Notes under the pieces: model-generated
Database searches by the model: none
What the model was told of the DNA's origin: nothing
What the model saw: only the letters and a program-made list of their open reading frames with translations
NCBI GenBank assembly: GCA_002419445.1
Contig: DIGC01000003.1
Span: 1 to 16,583 of the forward strand
DNA length: 16,583 nt
Reading direction: 5' to 3'
Origin: Caryophanales bacterium UBA5732
Lineage (GTDB): Bacteria; Bacillota_I; Bacilli_A; Izemoplasmatales; Hujiaoplasmataceae
Shown: piece after piece, positions 1 to 6,474 of the stretch
How the letters are laid out: each line of letters starts with the position of its first letter
Position numbering within the stretch: position 1 is the first letter of the stretch
Translations under genes and position numbers: made by a program

Positions 1-46
1 ATTTTTTTATAAAAAAAGAAAAATCACCTAAAAGTAGTAACATATT

Positions 47-1261
47 ATGGGTGATAGAATGTATGAAAATGTTTATGACAACTATGTTAAATATGGTATT
101 GAAGCAATTAAGGACGGCGAATGCAATCGCTGTTTTGGAAAAAACCTTAAAGAAGATTCTTTTGGCGTTATCCATTGTTTAGACTGTTATTCATATAAAG
201 AAATTACTAGTGACAAATACCTCTTTAGGAAAATGCGTTCTATCGAGAATAAAGTTCATAAACTAGAGCTCAATTTTGATTTAACGACAGAACAAATCTC
301 TGGTAGCGATTTTCTGGTAAATTGCTATATAAGGAGAAAAAATGCGTTTTTACAAGCTGTTTGTGGGGCTGGTAAAACCGAGATGACATTACAACTTATT
401 CATTATGCTTTACTTGAGGAAAAGACCGTTGCTTTTGTTATTCCCCGAGTTGAAATTATTAAACAAGTTAGCTTGAGAATGCAAGAATATTTTCCTAAGA
501 CTACTATCTCGAGTATCTATGGCGGAAGCTCATTACTGCCTGATTCACCATTTATAATTACGACACCTCAGCAATTAATTAAGTTCTATCAAGAATTTGA
601 TTTAATGATTATCGATGAAGTTGATGCTTTCCCTTTTGTCGAAAATCAGTTTTTAGAACGTCTGATCAAAAAAAGTGCAAAGAAAAATGCGGTAATGATT
701 TATATGAGTGCGACGATTACTAAGAAGTATCAACAACTTATTAAGCAAGAGAAAATTGAATATCACCTCATCTCCCGAAGATTTCATAAAAAAGATTTAG
801 CTATCCCGATATTTGTCAGAAGCGACAATTTTCTTTCTGATAAAACATTTAAGATTATCTTGAGTCTAGTTTCATTAAAGAAACCTTTGATAATCTATGT
901 GGCTTCAATCGCAAAAGCTTTAGAACTAAAATCGCAATTAGATCAAAAGAGTTTAAAAGTCGATTATATTACGAGTGAAACAAAATATAAAAAAGCTGTA
1001 ATAAAAGCTTTTGTTAATGAGGAACTGGATATTCTTGTATCAACGACTCTTTTAGAACGTGGCGTGACGTTTAAAAATATTAATGTAATAGTTTTAGAAG
1101 CAGACGCCGATATTTTTAATGAAGCAAGTCTTATTCAAATAGCTGGTCGGGTAGGGAGAATTGGCGATGAAGGATTGGTAATTTTTATCTCCAAATTTAA
1201 AAGTGAAGCGATGATGAGTGCTAAAAAAGCGATTGCGACATTTAATAAATCAAAACTATGA
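47..1261 (+). CDS. comFA: ComFA-like DNA helicase/translocase (late competence protein)
   Basis: Superfamily 2 ATP-dependent helicase of the ComFA family, which in transformable Bacillota helps drive single-stranded DNA through the ComEC channel from the cytoplasmic side. A four-cysteine zinc site comes first (C26, C29, C44, C47). The helicase core follows: Walker A CGAGKT near 106-111 (K110), a DEVD box at 190-193, SAT at 221-223, and motif VI QIAGRVGR at 364-371. At 404 residues it is near the usual family length of about 400-460. The start is uncertain: the ATG at 47 has no good Shine-Dalgarno sequence, and an ATG at 59 (in frame) follows GGTGA at 50-54 at short spacing. The stop overlaps the next ATG (ATGA), giving the classic comFA-comFC order. 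Family assignment is firm. Whether the cell is transformable is not shown here. Confidence 0.93.
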   Translation: MGDRMYENVYDNYVKYGIEAIKDGECNRCFGKNLKEDSFGVIHCLDCYSYKEITSDKYLFRKMRSIENKVHKLELNFDLTTEQISGSDFLVNCYIRRKNAFLQAVCGAGKTEMTLQLIHYALLEEKTVAFVIPRVEIIKQVSLRMQEYFPKTTISSIYGGSSLLPDSPFIITTPQQLIKFYQEFDLMIIDEVDAFPFVENQFLERLIKKSAKKNAVMIYMSATITKKYQQLIKQEKIEYHLISRRFHKKDLAIPIFVRSDNFLSDKTFKIILSLVSLKKPLIIYVASIAKALELKSQLDQKSLKVDYITSETKYKKAVIKAFVNEELDILVSTTLLERGVTFKNINVIVLEADADIFNEASLIQIAGRVGRIGDEGLVIFISKFKSEAMMSAKKAIATFNKSKL

Positions 1262-1647
1262 AATGTCGGCTTTGTGAAAAGTTTTTTAACTTGGATTCTA
1301 GTTTTATATTTTTGTTTTCTTTTCCCGAAATCTGCCCTAGTTGTAAGATTAAATTCCATAATGAATTAAAAATAGAGAAAATACCGATCGATCAAGGCGA
1401 AATAACTTATATCTATTTATATGATTTCAATCTCAATTTAGTTCAAAGAAACTATTTGGACCGCTATCACACGATTTTCTTTGAATTTGTCATAAATAGA
1501 ATTAATGCTTTTGATTTGATTATTTTTCTAGATGATTATATCTTTAACGATATCATGAACTGGTGGGGTTTATTTACCCATTTTGGTAATATTTTACTTT
1601 GTTCTTTAACTTTTTACGATTTTTCCAGCAGGATTTATTTTGATTAA
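1258..1647 (+). CDS. Short ComFC-like protein, phosphoribosyltransferase region mostly missing
   Basis: This gene sits directly behind comFA and overlaps it by ATGA, the standard place for comFC. The N-terminus fits: two Cys pairs (C3/C6 and C26/C29) that could bind one zinc, then a YIYLYDF strand at 50-56 like the one after the zinc module in ComFC. The protein is only 129 residues, against roughly 200-240 for ComFC. The C-terminal phosphoribosyltransferase features (an RGFNQ-type segment and a DD-x-TTG PRPP loop) cannot be recognised. FDLIIF at 85-90 may match the first strand of that domain, and LDD at 91-93 is the only trace resembling a PRPP loop. The frame is open and stops cleanly, and no continuation is seen in the 80 bases before hpf. 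It may be a reduced ComFC that keeps the zinc module, or a decaying gene. The family call rests on position plus the Cys pattern. Confidence 0.6.
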   Translation: MKCRLCEKFFNLDSSFIFLFSFPEICPSCKIKFHNELKIEKIPIDQGEITYIYLYDFNLNLVQRNYLDRYHTIFFEFVINRINAFDLIIFLDDYIFNDIMNWWGLFTHFGNILLCSLTFYDFSSRIYFD

Positions 1648-1661
1648 AAAGGGTGACTTTA

Positions 1662-1690
1662 TTTACTAAATATTTTTTCAGTGTTATAAT
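1662..1690 (+). promoter_or_regulatory. SigA-type promoter of hpf
   Basis: TTTACT at 1662-1667 (-35) and a perfect TATAAT at 1685-1690 (-10) are separated by 17 bases. A start of transcription near 1697 leaves about 30 bases of leader with a strong AGAGGAG (1714-1720) seven bases before the hpf ATG. This separates hpf from the comF pair. Confidence 0.8.
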
Positions 1691-1727
1691 AAAAGTGGTT
1701 AAATAATAAAAAAAGAGGAGTGATTTT

Positions 1728-2264
1728 ATGAAACTGGACATTGTTGGCAAATCAGGATTTGTAATTACAGATGCAATTCACAACTACATCGAAAAGAAAC
1801 TTAGCAAGATTGACAGACTCTTTACTGAAGAATTTGAAGCTTTCGTTGTATGCAAGATTTATCGTGATGGCACTAAAGTAGAAATTACAATTCCCATCAG
1901 ATTCTTAACCCTTAGAGCTGAAGTATCAGACCGCGACTTATACGCAGCGATAGATAGAGCTGTTGATAAGTTAGAAGCCCAACTTAGGAAGAACAAGCAC
2001 AAAATGAATCGGTCTCTCCAAGAAAAAGTAGGATTAAGAGATACGTTTGCCTCAGACGAATTCGACTTAGAAGAATTAGAAAAAGAATTAATATCTCCTG
2101 TAAAGAAGAAAAGAATTACTCTAGAGATCTTATCTTTAGAAGAAGCGTTAACCCAAATGGAACTATTAGGTCATGATTTCTTTATTTATAAGAACGAGGA
2201 CAATGAAACTTCGATTTTATATTTAAGAGATGACGGAAAATATGGTCTTATTGAAACAGAGTAA
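1728..2264 (+). CDS. hpf: Long-form ribosome hibernation promoting factor
   Basis: Ribosome-associated factor that binds the 30S decoding region and, in its long form, pairs two 70S ribosomes into inactive 100S dimers during slow growth. The N-terminal S30AE domain spans about 1-95 (MKLDIVGKSGFVIT start, then the RDLYAAIDRAVDKLEAQLRK helix). A charged linker follows. The C-terminal dimerisation domain runs from about 124 to 178 and ends in the typical DDGKYGLIE motif. The 178 residues match the usual long-HPF size of about 180-190. The gene is monocistronic: its own consensus promoter lies upstream and a strong hairpin terminator begins four bases after the stop. A strong Shine-Dalgarno sequence, AGAGGAG, supports the chosen start. 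In Bacillus hpf is also under stress sigma control; no such second promoter is evident here. Confidence 0.97.
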   Translation: MKLDIVGKSGFVITDAIHNYIEKKLSKIDRLFTEEFEAFVVCKIYRDGTKVEITIPIRFLTLRAEVSDRDLYAAIDRAVDKLEAQLRKNKHKMNRSLQEKVGLRDTFASDEFDLEELEKELISPVKKKRITLEILSLEEALTQMELLGHDFFIYKNEDNETSILYLRDDGKYGLIETE

Positions 2265-2267
2265 TTT

Positions 2268-2296
2268 AAGTGGCTTATCAAAAGCCACTTTTTTTT
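2268..2296 (+). terminator. Rho-independent terminator of hpf
   Basis: A perfect 9-bp stem, AAGTGGCTT (2268-2276) with AAGCCACTT (2282-2290), has a 5-base loop and leads into a T run to 2296. It starts right after the hpf stop. Confidence 0.92.
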
Positions 2297-2297
2297 G

Positions 2298-2326
2298 CAA
2301 AAAAAATAAGGCAAAATGCCTTATTT
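2298..2326 (-). terminator. Rho-independent terminator of the fumarase operon
   Basis: On the minus strand, AAATAAGGCA and TGCCTTATTT (plus-strand arms 2304-2313 and 2317-2326) form a perfect 10-bp stem with a 3-base loop. The minus-strand T run (plus-strand A run at 2299-2306) overlaps the end of the stem and extends past it. The stem includes the TAA stop of the beta-subunit gene (2321-2323), so termination begins inside the coding region. Confidence 0.85.
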
Positions 2327-2848
2327 ATTAAAAATAGAGTTTCCTTGATAATCAATTGCGACAATAGCTGGAAAATCAATCACTTTTAATTTTCTAATCG
2401 CTTCAGATTGAAGTTCGGGATAAGCTATCAGTTCGTTTTCCACTACGCATTCAGATAATTTCGCGCCGATACCGCCAATAGCTAGAAGGTATAAGCCTGA
2501 ATAATGTTTAACGACATCATTAAATTCAATTGTTCTATCACCTTTACCAATCATTACCTTTAAGCCTTTTTCCATTAAATATGGACTATATTTATCCATT
2601 CTATAACTAGAAGTAGGTCCGCATGAGCCGATTATTTGACCGGGTTTAGCCGGTGTAGGTCCAACATAATAGATAACTTGATCTTTAATATCAAAAGGTA
2701 GTTCTTCGTTGTTTTCAATAGCTTCAACTAACTTTTTATGAGCCGCATCCCTTGCGGTGTAAATATAGCCGGTGATTAATACTTCATCGCCGATTTGTAA
2801 AGTTCTGATTTGGCTATCGGTTATCGGCGTTGTCAATTTCTTTTCCAA
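2321..2848 (-). CDS. fumB: Class I fumarate hydratase, beta subunit
   Basis: Beta (C-terminal) half of the oxygen-sensitive [4Fe-4S] fumarase, which interconverts fumarate and L-malate in the cytoplasm. Family motifs visible are TARDAAHK at 31-38, the substrate-loop GPTSSYRMD at 77-85, and GKGD at 101-104. The 175 residues fit the usual beta-subunit size. Its start lies 35 bases inside the alpha gene in another frame, so the two are probably translationally coupled and made in equal amounts. The closest alternative is the related L-tartrate dehydratase beta subunit (TtdB). No tartrate transporter or regulator is nearby, so fumarase is preferred. The symbol is used in the sense of the beta subunit, not E. 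coli FumB, which is a single fused chain. Confidence 0.88.
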   Translation of the reverse strand: MEKKLTTPITDSQIRTLQIGDEVLITGYIYTARDAAHKKLVEAIENNEELPFDIKDQVIYYVGPTPAKPGQIIGSCGPTSSYRMDKYSPYLMEKGLKVMIGKGDRTIEFNDVVKHYSGLYLLAIGGIGAKLSECVVENELIAYPELQSEAIRKLKVIDFPAIVAIDYQGNSIFNK

Positions 2849-3686
2849 CTAAAATCACCTCATTTTTTCTAGCGCTATGGCACTGAAGGTTAACAGCTAC
2901 AGGTAAGGAAGCAATATGACAAGGGAATGAATTTACTTTTACGGCGATGCAAGTTGTATCGCCGCCTAGTCCCATTGGACCGACATCGAGTTTATTGATT
3001 CTTTCCATAAGTTCAATTTCAAGATCTCGATCTATCGGATTCTCAGTCAAATCATTCAAAGGTCTTAAAATCGCTTTTTTAGCTAACCAAGCACATTTTT
3101 CAAAATTACCACCGATGCCAACGCCAACAATTAATGGCGGGCATGGTCTACCGCCACCACTTGTGACGGTATCTAAAACAAATTTAATAATCCCTTCTCG
3201 ACCTTCAGAAGGCGATAACATTTTTAATGTCGACATATTTTCGCTACCGCCACCTTTTGGGGCGATGTGAATAATTAGTTTATCTCCTGGGATAAATTCG
3301 TGATGAATAACAGCAGGAGTATTATCTAAAGTATTGATTCTATTTAAAGGATGTTTAACCACGGATTTGCGTAAATAGCCTTGAGTATAAGCTTGGCTGA
3401 CGCCAACATTTATAGCTTCATCTAGGTCATAATCAAAATATAACTCTCTACCAATTTCAACAAAACAAACCACTAAACCTGTATCTTGACAAAGAGGAAT
3501 ATCTTTAGAATTAGCGATTTCATGGTTCTCTAGAATCTTATCGAGAATATTTTTAGCTAATGGGTTTCGTTCTTTTTCTCTTGAAGTGACAAATGCGTCA
3601 ATGACTTCTTGGTGAAGAGTTTTGACTGAATCCATCAGCATGCTTTTTACATTCTCAATGATTGTTTTTCTTTCGATTTTTTTCAT
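2814..3686 (-). CDS. fumA: Class I fumarate hydratase, alpha subunit ([4Fe-4S])
   Basis: Alpha (N-terminal) half of the two-subunit class I fumarase; it carries the iron-sulfur cluster. The three expected cluster cysteines are visible: C66 in CQDTG, C198 in GGNFEKC, and C269 in CHSAR. Other family blocks are KGGGSEN at 144-150, SGGGRPCPP at 176-184, and GPMGLGGDTT at 236-245. The length, 290 residues, is close to the usual 280. The ATG follows AAGAGGTA (minus strand, plus coordinates 3692-3699) and an extended -10 promoter. The gene is transcribed away from degV. No other citric-acid-cycle genes are in the window, so whether the enzyme serves fumarate-to-malate conversion in a partial cycle, nucleotide or Asp metabolism, or something else is not shown. 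The symbol is used for the alpha subunit. Confidence 0.93.
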   Translation of the reverse strand: MKKIERKTIIENVKSMLMDSVKTLHQEVIDAFVTSREKERNPLAKNILDKILENHEIANSKDIPLCQDTGLVVCFVEIGRELYFDYDLDEAINVGVSQAYTQGYLRKSVVKHPLNRINTLDNTPAVIHHEFIPGDKLIIHIAPKGGGSENMSTLKMLSPSEGREGIIKFVLDTVTSGGGRPCPPLIVGVGIGGNFEKCAWLAKKAILRPLNDLTENPIDRDLEIELMERINKLDVGPMGLGGDTTCIAVKVNSFPCHIASLPVAVNLQCHSARKNEVILVGKEIDNADNR

Positions 3687-3706
3687 TTCTCTACCTCTTG
3701 ATAATT

Positions 3707-3735
3707 ATTATATCATTTATGAATAATATTTAAAC
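3707..3735 (-). promoter_or_regulatory. Extended -10 promoter of the fumarase operon
   Basis: Read on the minus strand there is TGATATAAT (plus coordinates 3707-3715), an extended -10 with a perfect TATAAT. The -35 is poor (TTTAAA at 3729-3734 with a 16-base spacer), as is common with extended -10 promoters. It lies about 20 bases upstream of the fumA start codon and back to back with the degV promoter. Confidence 0.7.
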
Positions 3736-3751
3736 AGCGATTTTAATATTA

Positions 3752-3777
3752 ATATTTGTTTACAAATCAACTAATTT
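3752..3777 (+). promoter_or_regulatory. Putative MarR-type operator over the degV -35 box
   Basis: This 26-bp element matches the marR operator (8340-8365) at 21 of 26 positions by my alignment. Its right half, CAACTAATTT (3768-3777), is identical to the right half of the marR palindrome; its left half, ATATTTGTTT, matches 7 of 10. The offset to the -35 (7 bases) and to the -10 (30 bases) is the same in both. An overlapping small palindrome, ATTTGT-TT-ACAAAT (3754-3767), is also present. Function is inferred from this match only. Confidence 0.5.
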
Positions 3778-3787
3778 TCGTTATAAT
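3759..3787 (+). promoter_or_regulatory. SigA-type promoter of degV
   Basis: TTTACA at 3759-3764 and a perfect TATAAT at 3782-3787 are separated by 17 bases. The degV Shine-Dalgarno sequence GAGGTGA (3794-3800) and ATG (3807) follow at once, so the leader is short. Confidence 0.82.
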
Positions 3788-3806
3788 TTTTATGAGGTGA
3801 GTACTG

Positions 3807-4655
3807 ATGAATAAAGTAAAAATCATATCTGATAGTACCTGCGATTTATCTAAAGAATTGCTGGAAAAACATAATATTGAAATTGTTCCGCTTTATGTAA
3901 ATTTTGGCGACGAATCTTTTTTAGACGGTGTTAATCTAAGTGTTGAAGAAATGTATGACTTAGTTCAACAACGCAAAACTTTACCAAAAACAGCTGCGCC
4001 ATCCCCTGGAGCTTTTGTGGAAGTGTTTAACAAGTACTTACAGGAAGGCTACGAAATTATCTATTTAGGAATTGGTTCTAAATTTTCAGCGACTTTTTCT
4101 AGTGCTAATGTTGCGAAGAACACTTTGGAAAGTGATGATATTTATTTGGTTGATTCGCTAAACCTTTCTTCTGGGACCGGGCTTTTATTATTAAAGGCAA
4201 GCAAATTTGTCGAAGAAGGATACTCCGCAAAAGAAATCAAAGAAAAACTCGAAATGCTTGTTCCTAAAGTCAGATCACAGTTTGTGATTGATACTTTAGA
4301 ATATCTATATAAAGGCGGAAGGCTTAATGCCTTATCAGCTCTAGTCGGTGGAATGTTAAAGATAAAACCAATTATTAAAGTTAGAGACGGTTTAATGGTA
4401 GTAGGTAAAAAAGGTCGCGGTTCAATGAAAAACGGGATTGATTTAATGTTAAGGGAAGTTATAGTTGATAAAGAAAATATTGATCCGGAATTTATGATGA
4501 TTACTCATTCTTTAGCTGATGAATCTTGTACTTACATAAGAGAAAAAATTAATGGAATTATAGATATCAAAAATTTGTACGATACTCAAGCGGGCTGTGT
4601 AATCTCTAGTCACTGCGGGAAAGGTACAATTGGCGTTTTATATATAATGAAGTAA
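3807..4655 (+). CDS. DegV family fatty-acid-binding protein (FakB-like)
   Basis: DegV proteins bind one fatty acid in a buried pocket. Where a FakA kinase is present, they present it for phosphorylation to acyl-phosphate, feeding exogenous fatty acids into phospholipid synthesis. Family blocks visible are the N-terminal SDSTCDLS at 8-15, the TAAPSPGAF loop at 62-70 (TSQPSP in many relatives), GIGSKFSATFSSA at 88-100 around the carboxylate-binding Ser/Thr residues, and the DTLEYLYKGGRL segment near the middle. The 282 residues match the family (about 280). No FakA (Dak-type kinase) gene is in the window. The promoter carries a copy of the marR operator, which suggests control by the MarR encoded at 8408. 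A 52-base gap with a weak hairpin separates it from the first ABC exporter pair, so read-through into that pair is possible. The assignment to the family is firm; the ligand is not known. Confidence 0.93.
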   Translation: MNKVKIISDSTCDLSKELLEKHNIEIVPLYVNFGDESFLDGVNLSVEEMYDLVQQRKTLPKTAAPSPGAFVEVFNKYLQEGYEIIYLGIGSKFSATFSSANVAKNTLESDDIYLVDSLNLSSGTGLLLLKASKFVEEGYSAKEIKEKLEMLVPKVRSQFVIDTLEYLYKGGRLNALSALVGGMLKIKPIIKVRDGLMVVGKKGRGSMKNGIDLMLREVIVDKENIDPEFMMITHSLADESCTYIREKINGIIDIKNLYDTQAGCVISSHCGKGTIGVLYIMK

Positions 4656-4657
4656 AT

Positions 4658-4688
4658 TTCTTGTCGATTGATAAGAAGTTTATTTTTT
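4658..4688 (+). terminator. Weak hairpin between degV and the first ABC gene
   Basis: TTCTTGTC (4658-4665) pairs with GATAAGAA (4670-4677) as an 8-bp stem with one G-U pair and a 4-base loop. GTTTATTTTTT follows. The stem is AT-rich and the T run is interrupted, so it may only attenuate. No convincing promoter lies between it and the Shine-Dalgarno sequence AAGGAGG (4697-4703). Confidence 0.4.
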
Positions 4689-4707
4689 GGGAAATTAAGG
4701 AGGGAAT

Positions 4708-6474
4708 ATGTTATTTGGAAAACACATAAATAAATACTATTTAAAATATGGTATATTCTTTCTCATTGGATTGATCGCTTTAATTGTAGTTGATTTCGCA
4801 CAACTAGAGATTCCGGACATTATCGGATCGATTATCGATGGTTTAGAATTAAGCACGTTAGATCAAGCGCAAGTGGTAATCTTTGTTAAAGAACTCGCTA
4901 TTATTGGTTTAATTATAGTTCTTGGCAGATTCTTTTGGCGAATCTTTATTTTTGGTACATCATGGCGAATTGATTTTGATCTTCGAAACAAGATGTTTCA
5001 ACACGCTGAAAAATTAAGTCAAACATACTATTCAGAAAAAAAGTCCGGTGGATTGATGGCGTTATTCATCAATGATTTAAATGCCATTAGAATGGCATTC
5101 GGTCCAGGACTTTTAATGTTATTTGATATTCTTATTCTTGGTACACTGGCATTTTACAAAATGTACCAACTTGATCCGGCAATTACTTTTTTTGCGGCTA
5201 TTCCCCTAGTGTTAATTGCTTTTTTGGCAACTTATATTTCTAAGATTACCGGTAAGAAATTTAAAGCCCGTCAACAGTCTTATGAAGATTTAAGTGATTT
5301 CACACAAGAAAACTTTTATGGCATTTCTGTCATAAAAGCTTTTGTCAATGAACTCCGAGAAATCAGAGCTTTTGCAAAAATCAATAAAGTAAATCAAGAA
5401 AAGAATGTTTCCTATATCAAAGCAAGTACCTTTTTAAATATTGCGGTCGAGATGTTCATCAATGTCATCAGAGTAATTATGCTGGGAATAGGTGCTTATT
5501 TAGTATATAACGCAATCGGAACTAATGCTGTGTTCTCTATTGGCGATTTGACAAGATATATCGCCTATTTTGGCACTTTAATTTGGCCGATGATGGCAGT
5601 TGGTAGATTAATTAATATGAGAGCGCAAGCAAAGGCCTCATTAGATAGAGTGTCTGCTTTTCTTGACGCTGAAGTTGAAATTCATGATGATAGAGAAGTT
5701 GTGAATGTAGATAAAATTGAAGGTAAAATAACTTTTAATAATTTAACTTTTAAATATCCAAAAACAGAAAAAGAAGTTTTAAAAAATATCAATTTTGTAA
5801 TTGAAAAAGGACAGACAGTAGGTATTATTGGGAGAACCGGTTCCGGTAAAACCACTTTAGTCGATGTAATGTTAAGACTTTACAATTTAAAAACCAATGA
5901 ACTTTTGATTGATGATTATGACATTATGAAATTACCGATTAAAACTATTCGTAATGCGATTGGTTACGTTCCTCAAGAAAACTTTATTTTCTCCGATGTT
6001 ATCAAAAACAATATTTCTTTTTCAACCGATAATGTTGATCAAGAAGTCATAAAACAAATGGCAATCTATTCTGATATTCATGATAATATCATTGATTTTC
6101 CTAATCAATATGACACTTTAGTTGGAGAAAGAGGCGTAACTCTTTCCGGTGGACAAAAACAAAGGATTTCCATTGCCAGAGCTTTGTTAAAAAATCCGGA
6201 AATATTGATTATGGATGATTCGTTCTCCGCAGTCGATACTAAAACCGAAGAACAAGTTATCTCGAATTTGAGAGCATTAAGAGCTGGTAAAACAACAATT
6301 GTCATCGCTCATAGAATTTCCACGATTAAGTCCGCGGATCAAATCGTTTTTATCGAAAATGGTGAAATCATCGCAAAAGGAACTCATACTGAACTGCTAA
6401 ATTCTTGCAAAATGTACCGTCAAATGGTTATCCACCAAAGACTCGAAGCTGAGTTGGAAGGTGAGGTGATTTAA
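4708..6474 (+). CDS. Heterodimeric ABC exporter subunit A, pair 1 (degenerate-site half)
   Basis: Half-size ABC exporter (six membrane helices in about the first 310 residues, then the ATPase domain) of the YheI/MdlA/TM287 type in the plasma membrane. ATPase motifs: Walker A GRTGSGKTT at 375-383 (K381), Q-loop Q423, signature LSGGQ at 479-483, Walker B ending D503-D504, and H-loop H535. The residue after the Walker B Asp is Asp, not the catalytic Glu, so the ATP site built on this Walker motif should be slow or inactive. That is normal for one partner of a heterodimer. The next gene starts on the base after the stop codon and has the complementary defect, so the two surely form one exporter. 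The substrate cannot be read from sequence; relatives export drugs, lipids or peptides. A strong AAGGAGG precedes the start. Length (588) is usual. Confidence 0.93.
   Translation: MLFGKHINKYYLKYGIFFLIGLIALIVVDFAQLEIPDIIGSIIDGLELSTLDQAQVVIFVKELAIIGLIIVLGRFFWRIFIFGTSWRIDFDLRNKMFQHAEKLSQTYYSEKKSGGLMALFINDLNAIRMAFGPGLLMLFDILILGTLAFYKMYQLDPAITFFAAIPLVLIAFLATYISKITGKKFKARQQSYEDLSDFTQENFYGISVIKAFVNELREIRAFAKINKVNQEKNVSYIKASTFLNIAVEMFINVIRVIMLGIGAYLVYNAIGTNAVFSIGDLTRYIAYFGTLIWPMMAVGRLINMRAQAKASLDRVSAFLDAEVEIHDDREVVNVDKIEGKITFNNLTFKYPKTEKEVLKNINFVIEKGQTVGIIGRTGSGKTTLVDVMLRLYNLKTNELLIDDYDIMKLPIKTIRNAIGYVPQENFIFSDVIKNNISFSTDNVDQEVIKQMAIYSDIHDNIIDFPNQYDTLVGERGVTLSGGQKQRISIARALLKNPEILIMDDSFSAVDTKTEEQVISNLRALRAGKTTIVIAHRISTIKSADQIVFIENGEIIAKGTHTELLNSCKMYRQMVIHQRLEAELEGEVI

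Noticed and set aside
24..54. TCACC (24-28) with GGTGA (50-54) as a comFA leader hairpin
   Set aside because: Only five base pairs with a 21-base loop; not convincing as a terminator or regulatory hairpin.
2947..3270. Plus-strand open frame opposite the fumarase alpha gene
   Set aside because: It lies wholly within a clear fumA and its Pro/Ser-rich translation mirrors Gly-rich fumarase motifs read backward.
3274..3285. ATAATTAGTTTA inside fumA as a third MarR half-site
   Set aside because: There is no matching second half, it lies in coding sequence, and the match is short in AT-rich DNA.
6208..6237. Asp-Asp Walker B in the pair-1 A subunit as a sign of a pseudogene
   Set aside because: All other motifs are intact and the partner has the complementary deviant signature, the normal pattern of heterodimeric exporters.
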